This document shows, one piece after another, positions 8,929-16,904 of a stretch of DNA of 64,000 nt. Position 1 is the stretch's first letter, and every line of letters starts with the position of its first letter. The translations under genes were made by a program, and so were the position numbers. The DNA lies in contig NZ_WYDQ01000001.1 in the NCBI RefSeq assembly GCF_024105635.1, positions 3,844,501-3,908,500 on the forward strand. Reading direction: 5' to 3'. The stretch is from Oceanicola sp. 502str15 (GTDB lineage: Bacteria > Pseudomonadota > Alphaproteobacteria > Rhodobacterales > Rhodobacteraceae). A model generated the notes under the pieces. It was not told the DNA's origin. It was given only the letters and a program-made list of their open reading frames with translations, and did not search any database.

Positions 8929-8944
8929 TTAAGGGGGCGCTAAC
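8929..8944. promoter_or_regulatory. CtrA-like binding site upstream of flgE
   Basis: The sequence is TTAA-N7-CTAAC on the plus strand, one base from the TTAA-N7-TTAAC consensus. It lies 59 bases upstream of the flgE ATG and downstream of motB, the right distance to drive flgE-flgK-flgL-flgI. It is the second near-consensus CtrA site in the flagellar region, which makes chance less likely. Binding has not been shown. Confidence 0.45.
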
Positions 8945-8970
8945 AGATAAACTTGTCGCCGTTTCCCGGA

Positions 8971-9825
8971 TCAGGTGTCGGGGCGCAGAAGGATGAATTC
9001 GAGTCGATTGTTGCGGATCGACATGGGCATCTCGGCCACTTCGAGCTTGCGGTCGGCGAAGCCGGAGACGCGCTGAAAGCGGCGTTCGTCCATCCCGGCG
9101 GCGACCATCAGGAGATGCCCCTTTCGCGCGCGCGCGGCGGACAGGGACCAGACGGGATTGTCGGCAAGCACCAGCGGCGCGGCGGCGGTGTGGCCGTTGA
9201 CGGCGATTTCGTTGGCGGCAAGGTCGAAGACCCGCGCCAGCATGCCGGCGATCTCGACCATGATCGGGGTGGGCTCGTCTGTGCCGCGCCGGAAGAGGGG
9301 GACGCCCTCGATATCGAAGACCTCGACGATGAGGCCCTCGTCGGTGACCTTCGTGACGATGTGGCGCAGCGCGTCGTCGGCGCTCATGCTTTCGCCGGAC
9401 ATGGCCATCAGGGCCTCTTCGATCTGCTCGATCGCGGCGGACTCCGCCAGAGACTCCTCGTCGGAGGCGCCATCGTTTTCGCCCTGTTCGCCGGAGGCCT
9501 TCTGCTCGTCGGTCGGGGCCTCGTTGCTGGCGCCGGTGCCGTTTTGCGGCAGGGTCTCTTCGGTGAAGACGGAATCGCCGCCCAAGGTGCCATCGCCACC
9601 ACCGGAGACGCGGGCGAGAGGGACGCTGGGGTGGAAGTAGTCGGCGATGCCCTTGCGCTGCTTTTCTGTGGTGGCATTCAGGAGCCACATGAGCAGGAAG
9701 AAGGCCATCATTGCGGTGACGAAGTCGGCGTAGGCGACCTTCCACGCGCCGCCGTGATGACCATCGCCTGCGATGATCTTCTTCTTCTTGATGATGATCG
9801 GTCGCAGATCGTTTGCGGCGCTCAT
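8971..9825 (-). CDS. motB: Flagellar motor stator protein MotB
   Basis: MotB pairs with MotA to form the proton-driven stator and anchors it to peptidoglycan. The 284-aa protein has a basic cytoplasmic leader (IIIKKKKII), then one membrane segment with WKVAYADFVTAMMAFFLLMW. Asp34 in that segment is the proton-carrying residue. A long acidic low-complexity linker (about 85-150) precedes the OmpA-like domain (NGHTAAAP, SLSAARARKGHLLMVAAG, RFQRVSGFADRKL). GAGG is 8 bases before ATG 9825; an ATG at 9834 is less well placed. motA is not in the window. Confidence 0.94.
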   Translation of the reverse strand: MSAANDLRPIIIKKKKIIAGDGHHGGAWKVAYADFVTAMMAFFLLMWLLNATTEKQRKGIADYFHPSVPLARVSGGGDGTLGGDSVFTEETLPQNGTGASNEAPTDEQKASGEQGENDGASDEESLAESAAIEQIEEALMAMSGESMSADDALRHIVTKVTDEGLIVEVFDIEGVPLFRRGTDEPTPIMVEIAGMLARVFDLAANEIAVNGHTAAAPLVLADNPVWSLSAARARKGHLLMVAAGMDERRFQRVSGFADRKLEVAEMPMSIRNNRLEFILLRPDT

Positions 9826-9908
9826 GACGCACACCTCGGTTGTTCACCGGCGAAAGGTGTAGCGCTGGGGGGTGAAACCTCGCTTAACAGGTAAAATGCG
9901 AGGCGAAA

Positions 9909-11288
9909 TCAGCCGGGGTTGCCGGTGCTTTCGATGAGCGCGGAGATTTCTGCCACCTTCTCTTCCAGCAAGGCCCGGTCGCCGCGGGTTTCGACGTTGA
10001 GACGCAGCACGGGCTCGGTGTTGGAGCTGCGCAGGTTCACCCGCCAGCTGTCGAACTCGAGGCTGAGGCCATCGAGCCGGTCGTCGGAGTTGGCGTTTGC
10101 GGCATAGGTGGACTCGAAGGCGCGCTTGGCGGCCTCCGGGTCGGTGAGGCGAAAGTTGATCTCGCCCGAGGAGGGGTAGGCGGCGCGCATGTCGGCGACC
10201 ATCTGCGAGAGTGGCTTGCCTTCGGCGCACATCAGCTGGGCGATGGTGAGCCAGGGGATCATGCCGCTGTCGCAGTAGTAGAAGTCGCGGAAGTAGTGGT
10301 GGGCCGAGATCTCGCCGCCATAGACGGCATCTTCGCGGCGCATCAGGGCCTTGATGAGGGAGTGGCCGGTGGGGGAGGCGATAGGAGTGCCGCCCGCCTC
10401 GGCGATGCACTCGCGGCTGTTCCAGGCGACGCGGGTGTCGTGGACGATATTGGCGCCGGGGTAGAGCGCGAGAAAGCCCTTGGCGAGAAGGGCCACGACG
10501 AACTCGCCTTCGACGAAATTGCCGGTTTCGTCGCAGAGGAAGCAGCGGTCGAAGTCGCCATCCCAGGCAACGCCCATGTCGGCACCGCGCGCCTTGACCT
10601 GATCGGCGGTGGCGGGCTGGTTCTCGGGGAGGAGCGGGTTGGGGATGCCGTTGGGAAAGCTGGCGTCGGGCTCGTGGTGCATGCGCTCGAAGGTGAGCGG
10701 CGCGCCGGCGGCCTCAAGCTTGGCGGCGATGGCATCGAAGCTCGGGCCGGCCACGCCATTGCCGGCGTTCACCAGAATTTTCAGCGGTTTCAGCGCGGCA
10801 ATGTCGACGAAGCTGATGATCTTGTCGGCATAGGCATCGCGGGTGTCGGCCTCGGAGCGGGTGCCGGGCAAGGCCGCATCGGGCAGGTCGGGGCCGCCGC
10901 AGAGCTGCTTGAGCCGCTCCATCTCATCATCGGCGGACAGCGGGCGGGAGCCTGCCGCGACCATCTTGATGCCGTTGTAATCTATCGGGTTGTGGGAGGC
11001 CGTCACCATCAGCCCGCCCTCGGCGCCGAGATGGGAGGTGGCGAAATAGACCTCTTCGGTGCCGACGAGGCCGATGTCGATCACGTCGACGCCGCCCGCG
11101 ATGAGGCCCTCGGTGAGGGCTGCGGTGATCTCGGGGGAAGAGGGGCGGATGTCGCGGCCGATCACGGCCGACTTGCAGCCCAGAACCTCGGCAAAGGCGC
11201 GACCGATCTTGCGGGCCAGCGCCACATCGAGATTTACCCCGATCTGACCGCGAATGTCGTAGGCCTTGAAGGCGGAAAGGTCTGTCAT
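9909..11288 (-). CDS. Phosphomannomutase/phosphoglucomutase
   Basis: This enzyme interconverts hexose 1- and 6-phosphates and feeds GDP-mannose or UDP-glucose for surface polysaccharide. The 459-aa protein is a four-domain alpha-D-phosphohexomutase: N-terminal FKAYDIRGQIG, active-site loop MVTASHNPIDYNGIK (phosphoserine in TASHNP), metal-binding loop WDGDFDRCFL, sugar-binding loop YGGEISAHHYF, and C-terminal phosphate-binding RSSNTEPVLRLNVE. GGAG lies 5 bases before the ATG. It diverges from asd. ManB/AlgC and bacterial Pgm cannot be separated by eye, so I leave the symbol open. Confidence 0.93.
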   Translation of the reverse strand: MTDLSAFKAYDIRGQIGVNLDVALARKIGRAFAEVLGCKSAVIGRDIRPSSPEITAALTEGLIAGGVDVIDIGLVGTEEVYFATSHLGAEGGLMVTASHNPIDYNGIKMVAAGSRPLSADDEMERLKQLCGGPDLPDAALPGTRSEADTRDAYADKIISFVDIAALKPLKILVNAGNGVAGPSFDAIAAKLEAAGAPLTFERMHHEPDASFPNGIPNPLLPENQPATADQVKARGADMGVAWDGDFDRCFLCDETGNFVEGEFVVALLAKGFLALYPGANIVHDTRVAWNSRECIAEAGGTPIASPTGHSLIKALMRREDAVYGGEISAHHYFRDFYYCDSGMIPWLTIAQLMCAEGKPLSQMVADMRAAYPSSGEINFRLTDPEAAKRAFESTYAANANSDDRLDGLSLEFDSWRVNLRSSNTEPVLRLNVETRGDRALLEEKVAEISALIESTGNPG

Positions 11289-11446
11289 GGGGGCTCCGGC
11301 TGGTTATCTGGTGATGCTGCAACTGCAAAGGGATCGTAGGCAGCCCGGACGAATTGGCAACCCCGCCCCTGCAAAGGCGGCTTTGCCCTTTAAACACGCG
11401 GCCAAACCCTATATTGCCCCGCACGGACAAACCAAAGGAGACCCTG

Positions 11447-12469
11447 ATGGGCTATCGCGTCGTTGTCGCCGGCGCCACGGGCAATGTGGGCCGCGAAATG
11501 CTGAACATCCTGGCCGAACGCCAGTTCCCGGTTGACGAGATTGCTGCGCTTGCATCGCGCAAATCTCTGGGCACCGAGGTGTCGTTCGGCGACAAGACCC
11601 TCAAGACCCAGGATCTCGATACCTTCGACTTCAAGGGCTGGGATATCGCGCTCTTCGCGATCGGCTCTGAGGCGACCAAGAAGTATGCCCCCGGCGCGGC
11701 CAAGGCAGGCTGCCTCGTGATCGACAACTCTTCGCTCTATCGCTACGACCACGACGTTCCGCTGATCGTGCCGGAGGTGAATGCCGATGCGATCGAGGGC
11801 TATGCCAAGCGGATGATCATCGCCAACCCCAACTGCTCCACGGCGCAGATGGTGGTGGCGCTGAAGCCGCTGCATGACCGGGCGAAGATCAAGCGCGTCG
11901 TGGTGAGCACCTACCAGTCGGTTTCGGGCGCGGGCAAAGGTGGCATGGACGAGCTCTGGGATCAGACCAAGGGCATGTATGTGCCCGGTCAGGAAAAGGC
12001 GCCTTCGACCTTCCAGAAGCAGATTGCCTTCAACGTGATCCCGCAGATCGACGTGTTCCTCGATGACGGTTCCACTAAGGAAGAGTGGAAGATGGTCGCC
12101 GAGACCAAGAAGATCATCGACAAGAACATCAAGGTCACGGCGACCTGCGTGCGGGTTCCGGTTTTCGTGGGCCACTCGGAAGCGGTCAACATCGAGACCG
12201 AGGAGTTTCTCGACGAGGACGAGGCACGTGACATCCTGCGCGAGGCGCCGGGGATCATGGTTGTCGATAAGCGCGAGCCGGGCGGCTACACGACGCCGGT
12301 GGAATGCGTCGGCGATTTTGCCACCTTCATCAGCCGGATCCGGCAGGACAGCACCATCGAGAACGGGCTGAACTTCTGGTGCGTCAGCGACAACCTGCGC
12401 AAGGGCGCGGCGCTGAACGCGGTGCAGATTGCCGAGCTCTACGGCAGCCGCGTGCTGAAGAAGGGCTAA
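11447..12469 (+). CDS. asd: Aspartate-semialdehyde dehydrogenase
   Basis: Asd reduces beta-aspartyl phosphate to aspartate semialdehyde, leading to lysine/diaminopimelate, threonine and methionine. The 340-aa protein has the NADP-binding VVVAGATGNVGREML at the N-terminus, the catalytic cysteine in ANPNCSTAQ (Cys130), and VPVFVGHSEAVNIET with the catalytic histidine later. AAAGGAG lies 6 bases before ATG 11447; longer upstream starts have no such signal. A good terminator follows, so the gene is probably transcribed alone. Confidence 0.97.
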   Translation: MGYRVVVAGATGNVGREMLNILAERQFPVDEIAALASRKSLGTEVSFGDKTLKTQDLDTFDFKGWDIALFAIGSEATKKYAPGAAKAGCLVIDNSSLYRYDHDVPLIVPEVNADAIEGYAKRMIIANPNCSTAQMVVALKPLHDRAKIKRVVVSTYQSVSGAGKGGMDELWDQTKGMYVPGQEKAPSTFQKQIAFNVIPQIDVFLDDGSTKEEWKMVAETKKIIDKNIKVTATCVRVPVFVGHSEAVNIETEEFLDEDEARDILREAPGIMVVDKREPGGYTTPVECVGDFATFISRIRQDSTIENGLNFWCVSDNLRKGAALNAVQIAELYGSRVLKKG

Positions 12470-12508
12470 GCCCGCAAGGGTGTGACAGCCCGCTCCGAAA
12501 TTATTGCA

Positions 12509-12533
12509 GGGCCGGTCCAAGGATCGGCCCTTT
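12509..12533 (+). terminator. Stem-loop terminator after asd
   Basis: GGGCCGGTCC pairs with GGATCGGCCC (10 bp with one G-U) around a tiny AA turn, and TTT follows. It starts 40 bases after the asd stop. Confidence 0.7.
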
Positions 12534-12648
12534 GCATGCGTCAAACCTTGTGAACGGCGCCGATGCGCGCCGGGATACGCAGCTTGCTTTCGGGCTGGCG
12601 GAGGAGGATGCTCCGCGCCGAAGGCATTTGAGACAAGGATTTTGACCG

Positions 12649-14301
12649 ATGAACAAACTGCTCTGGGCCACCGCCCTTTCGACCCTCCCCGCCCTTGCCA
12701 GCGCCGCCGATTTCACCGCGGCTGCGCCTGTGACGGGGGCCACCGTCTATCCGCAGGGGGCGACGGTGACGCGCACGGTTACGGCGGAAGTGCCCGCCGG
12801 AGCGCATCGCATCCTGTTTCCGGTGCGACAGGGGATGCTGAGCTACGGGCCGCCCCGCATTGTGCCTTCGGACGGGGTCGCGCTGGGCGCGACGCAGCTT
12901 CTGAGCGGCTACGTGACCGACCCCGAGACGATCTACTCCCCGGCGCAGCAGGCAACACAGGCGCGGGTGGAGGCGGTCGAGGATCAGGTGACCGCCAAGG
13001 CCGACGAGATCGCCCGGGCGCAGGTGGCGCTGGATGCGGCCAATGCGCGGCTGGAGTTTCTGGGCTCGGTGAAGGGCGGGGCGCTCGACAGCATCGACCC
13101 CGAGGCGCTGCGGGCCGCCGCCGGGCTGATCGGCAGCGAGACCGCCGCCGCTCAGCTTGAGAAGCAGCAGACCCAGGAGGCGCTGCGCGGGCTGGCGGAG
13201 GAGATGAAGGCGCTGAAGACCGAGCTGGAACAGGCGCAGGCCGACCTTGCCCGCCTCACCCCGCCCTCCGGGCCGGTCGACATGATGGCGGTTTCACTGG
13301 AGCTGGAGGCGGCGCAGGAGGTGGAGCTTGAGGTGGTCTACCTCGACGGTGCCGCCGCATGGCGCCCCGACTACGACCTGCGACTGACCCGTGGCGAGGC
13401 CGCCTCGATCGAGATCGACCGCAAGGCGGTGGTGCAGCAATACACCGGCGAGCTTTGGGACGGGATCGAGCTGGTGTTGTCCACCGCCGACCCCTTTGCC
13501 GGGATCGTGCCGAGCGAGCCCTATCCGAACCTCGCCCAGATCGGGAACGCGGCCTACAAGGGCCGGGTTGCGAGCAGTGCCACCTATGACACCGCCCGGG
13601 GTGCCGCAGAGTCCGAAGTGATGGAGGAGCCCATGGTGGAGGCCGCGCCCATCGTGGCAGGCCTCAAGGTGGAAGGCCTCGCCGTGACCTATGACTACCC
13701 GCGCCGGGTGACGCTGTCGCCCGATGCGGGGGAGGGGCTGCAACTGGCGCTGGATACGGTGACGCTGGAGGCGGAGGAAAAGATCATCGCCGCGCCGCGC
13801 ACCGATGCCACCGCCTTCCTGCTGGCCGAGCTGCGCAACACCCTGCCCGAGCCGATCCTGCCGGGCGAGGCCTCTGTCTATCGCGACGGCGTCTTTGTCG
13901 GGCGCAACATGGTGCCGCTCATTCCGGCGGGGGCGGAGGAGGAGCTGTCGTTCGGGCCGCTGGAATCGGTGCGTCTGGAGTGGAAGCTCCTGAACAACGA
14001 CACCGGCGACCGAGGAATCGTCAGCCGTTCGAACACCCGCGAGCAGGCGATGGAGTTCACCGTGGAGAACCTCAGCGATGAGTCGGTCGACCTGACGGCG
14101 CTTTATGCGCTGCCCTTCTCCGAGCAGGAAGACCTTGAGCTTGACGTCACTGCCCGCCCGGCCCCGACCCGCGAGGATTGGGAGAAGAAGCGTGGTGTGG
14201 GCGAATGGGACATGTCGCTGGCCCCGGGCGAGAAAAAGCTGGTGCGGATCGACGTGACCTTCGACTGGCCCACCGGCCCGGAGCTGATCTGGCAACCCTG
14301 A
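12649..14301 (+). CDS. Secreted DUF4139 protein, mucoidy inhibitor MuiA family
   Basis: Function is not established biochemically; the MuiA name comes from suppression of a mucoid phenotype. The 550-aa protein has a signal peptide (MNKLLWATALSTLPALASAA), an N-terminal DUF4140 domain (about 25-110, with GATVYPQGATVTRT), a coiled-coil stretch (about 110-210, rich in A, E, Q), and a C-terminal DUF4139 beta-rich domain (about 215-550) with YTGELWDGIELVLSTADP, PRRVTLSPD and VYRDGVFVGRN. It is expected in the periplasm. Start: AAGGA lies 10 bases before the ATG. It stands alone between two terminators. Confidence 0.85.
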   Translation: MNKLLWATALSTLPALASAADFTAAAPVTGATVYPQGATVTRTVTAEVPAGAHRILFPVRQGMLSYGPPRIVPSDGVALGATQLLSGYVTDPETIYSPAQQATQARVEAVEDQVTAKADEIARAQVALDAANARLEFLGSVKGGALDSIDPEALRAAAGLIGSETAAAQLEKQQTQEALRGLAEEMKALKTELEQAQADLARLTPPSGPVDMMAVSLELEAAQEVELEVVYLDGAAAWRPDYDLRLTRGEAASIEIDRKAVVQQYTGELWDGIELVLSTADPFAGIVPSEPYPNLAQIGNAAYKGRVASSATYDTARGAAESEVMEEPMVEAAPIVAGLKVEGLAVTYDYPRRVTLSPDAGEGLQLALDTVTLEAEEKIIAAPRTDATAFLLAELRNTLPEPILPGEASVYRDGVFVGRNMVPLIPAGAEEELSFGPLESVRLEWKLLNNDTGDRGIVSRSNTREQAMEFTVENLSDESVDLTALYALPFSEQEDLELDVTARPAPTREDWEKKRGVGEWDMSLAPGEKKLVRIDVTFDWPTGPELIWQP

Positions 14302-14316
14302 GACGGGGAAACAGCA

Positions 14317-14348
14317 AAGGGGCCGGAGCAGCGATGCTTCGGCCCCTT
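14317..14348. terminator. Bidirectional stem-loop terminator
   Basis: AAGGGGCCGGAGCA pairs with TGCTTCGGCCCCTT (14 bp, one G-U) around a GCGA (GNRA-type) tetraloop. It starts 16 bases after the plus-strand DUF4139 gene and 17 bases from the end of the convergent DMT transporter gene. The terminal A and T runs allow it to stop transcription from both sides. Confidence 0.75.
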
Positions 14349-14364
14349 CTGCCTGCTGTGGCGC

Positions 14365-15282
14365 TCAATACTTCGGGTGCGCCGCGTTCATGATCTGGCG
14401 TTTGCGCACGGCGCGCTCGCGCTGCCAGATGTAGAGACCGGAACCGATGATGATGATCCCGCCCGCCAGCGTCCAGATCGTCGGCCATTGGTCGAAGACG
14501 AGGATGCCGGAGATCGCCGCGAGGAAGATCTGGCTGTAGACCATGGGGGCCAGGATCGAGGCATCGGCCCAGCGGTGCGCCGTGGTGGCGAGCACATGGC
14601 CGAACATGCCGAAGAAGCCGATGGCAAAGAGCACGACATATTGGGTGGTGGTTTGGGGCCATGTCCATGCCGCCAGCGCGAAGGGCGCCAGCACGACCGA
14701 GGCGATCCCGGCGGACCAGACCTGCTGGGTGGCGTTGGTTTCGACCCCCGCGAGCATCCGGGTCATGACGAAGTAGAGCGAGGCCAGGACCAGCGCCCCG
14801 AGCGAGAAGAACATCGCCGGGTGCCATTCGGCCCCCCAGGGCTGGATCACCACCAGCACCCCGAGAAAGCCCGTCGCCACCGCCAGAAAACGCCGCAGCC
14901 CGACCTTTTCGCCCAGCAGCGGGATTGCCAGAAGCGTGACCACGATGGGCCCGGCGAACATGATGGTGGTGGTCACGGTGATCGGCAGGAACTTGAGCGC
15001 GAAGAAGTTCAACACCGTGGAGCCGAACAGGAAGCTGGAGCGCAGGAACTGCTTGAGCGGGGCCCGCGAGCGGAAGCAGCCCAGCCCCTCCTGCGGAATA
15101 TACATCAGGCAGGAATAGACGAAGTGGCCAAAGTAGCGGGCAAAGACCACCATCATCACCGGCAGGCCGGAGAGGGTGAGCCATTTGGCCGAGGTGTCGA
15201 TGCAGATGAAAAAGCAGACCGCGAGCAGCATGGTAACGACGCCCGCTGCGGTGCGGTCTTCTCTTGGTAACGGATCGCTCAA
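14365..15282 (-). CDS. DMT-superfamily (EamA) transporter
   Basis: EamA proteins export or import small metabolites through ten membrane helices formed by two repeated EamA domains. The 305-aa protein has about ten hydrophobic segments, with EamA repeats near residues 15-145 and 160-285 (e.g. TTTIMFAGPIVVTLLAIPLL and SQIFLAAISGILVFDQWP). The substrate is unknown. The start is TTG at 15282, with TGAGG 8 bases upstream. The next in-frame ATG would cut into the first helix. It is the last gene of the Gfo/Idh-reductase-SDR operon, so it could carry a related sugar acid. Confidence 0.85.
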   Translation of the reverse strand: MSDPLPREDRTAAGVVTMLLAVCFFICIDTSAKWLTLSGLPVMMVVFARYFGHFVYSCLMYIPQEGLGCFRSRAPLKQFLRSSFLFGSTVLNFFALKFLPITVTTTIMFAGPIVVTLLAIPLLGEKVGLRRFLAVATGFLGVLVVIQPWGAEWHPAMFFSLGALVLASLYFVMTRMLAGVETNATQQVWSAGIASVVLAPFALAAWTWPQTTTQYVVLFAIGFFGMFGHVLATTAHRWADASILAPMVYSQIFLAAISGILVFDQWPTIWTLAGGIIIIGSGLYIWQRERAVRKRQIMNAAHPKY

Positions 15283-15292
15283 GCGGATTGCC

Positions 15293-16012
15293 TCAGTTCG
15301 ACATGCCGCCGTCGATGGCGATGCACTGCCCTGTCATGTAGCGACTTTCATCGCTGGCGAGGTAAAGTGCAAGGTCTGCAATCTCTTGCGGCAGCCCGAT
15401 GCGGCCCATGGGCTGGCGGGCGACGAAGGCCTTCATGGCGGCCTCGTAATTGCCGGTGGCGCGCAGGCGCTCGTGCAGCGAGGGGCTGTCGACCGTGCCG
15501 GGGCAGATGGCGTTGCAGCGGATCGCATCGGTGATGCAATCGGCGGCGACGGATTTGGTGAGGCCCAGCACGGCGGCCTTGGAGGTGCCGTAGACGAAGC
15601 GGTTGGGCACGCCCATGATCGAGGAGGCCACGGAGGCGATATTGACGATCGCCCCGCCGCCCTTGCCCCGCAGGATCGGCAGCGCCGCCTGAATGGCGTG
15701 CATCTGCGCGCGGACGTTCAGGTTGATGGCAAAGTCGAGGTCGGCGTCACTCGCCTCTTCGATGGTGCCCGCGTGGACCACCCCGGCGCAGTTGACCAGC
15801 ACATCGGGCGCGGCGGCCTGGATGGCGGAGGTCAGCGCGGCGCGGTCGAGCACGTCGAGCGCGAAGGTCTCGGCGTCGAGCCCGTCCAGCAGATCGGCCT
15901 TGAGATCGGTGGCCACCACCTGCGCCCCTTCGCGGGCGAAGGTTTCGGCAATCGCGCGGCCAATGCCCTGTCCGGCGGCGGTGATGAAGGCTTTCTTGCC
16001 TGCGAGTCTCAT
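15293..16012 (-). CDS. SDR-family oxidoreductase, 2-keto-3-deoxy-L-fuconate dehydrogenase/BDH2-like
   Basis: This is a classical short-chain dehydrogenase of 239 aa: TAAGQGIGRA (cofactor loop), NCAG motif, catalytic Ser in SVASSIMG, YGTSK (Tyr/Lys) and ICPGTVDSPSLHERL. As far as I recall, the whole length follows the subgroup of 2-keto-3-deoxy-L-fuconate dehydrogenase and mammalian BDH2, especially the SVASSIMGVPNRFVY and CPGTVDSPSL segments. The KDF enzyme oxidises a 2-keto-3-deoxy sugar acid to the diketo acid, which a FAH-family hydrolase then splits. Such a hydrolase is encoded at 26719. The start overlaps the preceding stop (ATGA). Substrate is inferred. Confidence 0.8.
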   Translation of the reverse strand: MRLAGKKAFITAAGQGIGRAIAETFAREGAQVVATDLKADLLDGLDAETFALDVLDRAALTSAIQAAAPDVLVNCAGVVHAGTIEEASDADLDFAINLNVRAQMHAIQAALPILRGKGGGAIVNIASVASSIMGVPNRFVYGTSKAAVLGLTKSVAADCITDAIRCNAICPGTVDSPSLHERLRATGNYEAAMKAFVARQPMGRIGLPQEIADLALYLASDESRYMTGQCIAIDGGMSN

Positions 16013-16902
16013 TTGGGGTCCTTTCCAAGGTTCTTGCCCATCCAGTCGACCAGCTCGGGCACCATGATCTCGCCGTCGCCGGTGGATTTGGCCTCTTGCA
16101 GCGTGGCATTGGCGGCGGTGGACATGCGGGAGTGCAGGCCGAGGTCGGCGGCCATCTGGCGGTAGTAGCCCACGTCCTTGGCGCCATTGGCGACCGAGAA
16201 GGCGAGGTCGATCTGGCCGTTCATCGCGTAGTTGCGGATGAAATCCATCATGCCGGAGTGGTTGGGACCGGCGGCCATGACATCGTAGAGCGCGCCGCGC
16301 TCGATGCCCGCCGCATCGGCCATGGCGAAGGCTTCCGACATAGAGGAGGCGGTTGTCATCGCAAAGAAATTGTTGATCAGCTTGATGGTGTGGCCATTGC
16401 CGGATTTGCCGAGGTGGAAGACGTTTTCGCCCAGCGTGTCGAGCACCGGCTTGACCGCGTCATACCCCGCCTTGTCGCCCGCGCACATGATGTTGAGCTG
16501 GCCCTTCTCGGCATGGGCCGGCGTGCGCCCGAGCGGGGCGTCGAGGTAGAGCGCGCCCTTTTCGGCAAGCGCGGCGGCGATCTTGAGGGTGGAGGCGGGC
16601 AGGGAGGTGCCGAAGTCGATCACGATCTGGCCGGGTTTGGCGCCTGCGAGCACGCCATCCTCGCCGAAGATGCGCCCCTCGACGTGTTCGGAGGTGCCCA
16701 TGCAGAGCATCACGATATCGGCGGCCTCGGTCAGCTCGCGGGCGTTTGCGGCCTCGGAGCCGCCGCGCGCGATGGCTTCTTCGATGCCGCTGCGGTCACG
16801 GTTGCCAAGGGCGATCACCGGGTGTCCGGCCTCCTGCAAACATCCGACCATGGCGCGGCCCATCAGGCCGAGGCCGATGAAGCCTATGGTTTCTTTCGAC
16901 AT
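16009..16902 (-). CDS. NAD(P)-dependent beta-hydroxyacid dehydrogenase, GRT-loop subgroup
   Basis: This 297-aa protein belongs to the 3-hydroxyisobutyrate dehydrogenase family: N-terminal FIGLGLMGRAM (cofactor), catalytic lysine in HTIKLINNF (Lys174) and an all-helical C-terminal domain. The loop that is DAPVSGG in most members reads DAPLGRTPAHA here (residues 121-131). The protein at 56874 has the same loop and is clearly a paralogue. That loop resembles DehR-type uronate reductases and YihU. The operon holds Gfo/Idh, SDR and DMT genes, so a sugar-acid aldehyde or ketone is a likely substrate. GGGAG lies 8 bases before ATG 16902. Confidence 0.84.
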   Translation of the reverse strand: MSKETIGFIGLGLMGRAMVGCLQEAGHPVIALGNRDRSGIEEAIARGGSEAANARELTEAADIVMLCMGTSEHVEGRIFGEDGVLAGAKPGQIVIDFGTSLPASTLKIAAALAEKGALYLDAPLGRTPAHAEKGQLNIMCAGDKAGYDAVKPVLDTLGENVFHLGKSGNGHTIKLINNFFAMTTASSMSEAFAMADAAGIERGALYDVMAAGPNHSGMMDFIRNYAMNGQIDLAFSVANGAKDVGYYRQMAADLGLHSRMSTAANATLQEAKSTGDGEIMVPELVDWMGKNLGKDPK

Positions 16903-16904
16903 TT

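Noticed and set aside
9878..9903. Stem CCTCGC/GCGAGG with 14-base loop between the phosphohexomutase and motB genes
   Set aside because: Only 6 bp with a long loop and no T-run; too weak to call a terminator. A lone TTAAC in the loop is at best half a CtrA site.
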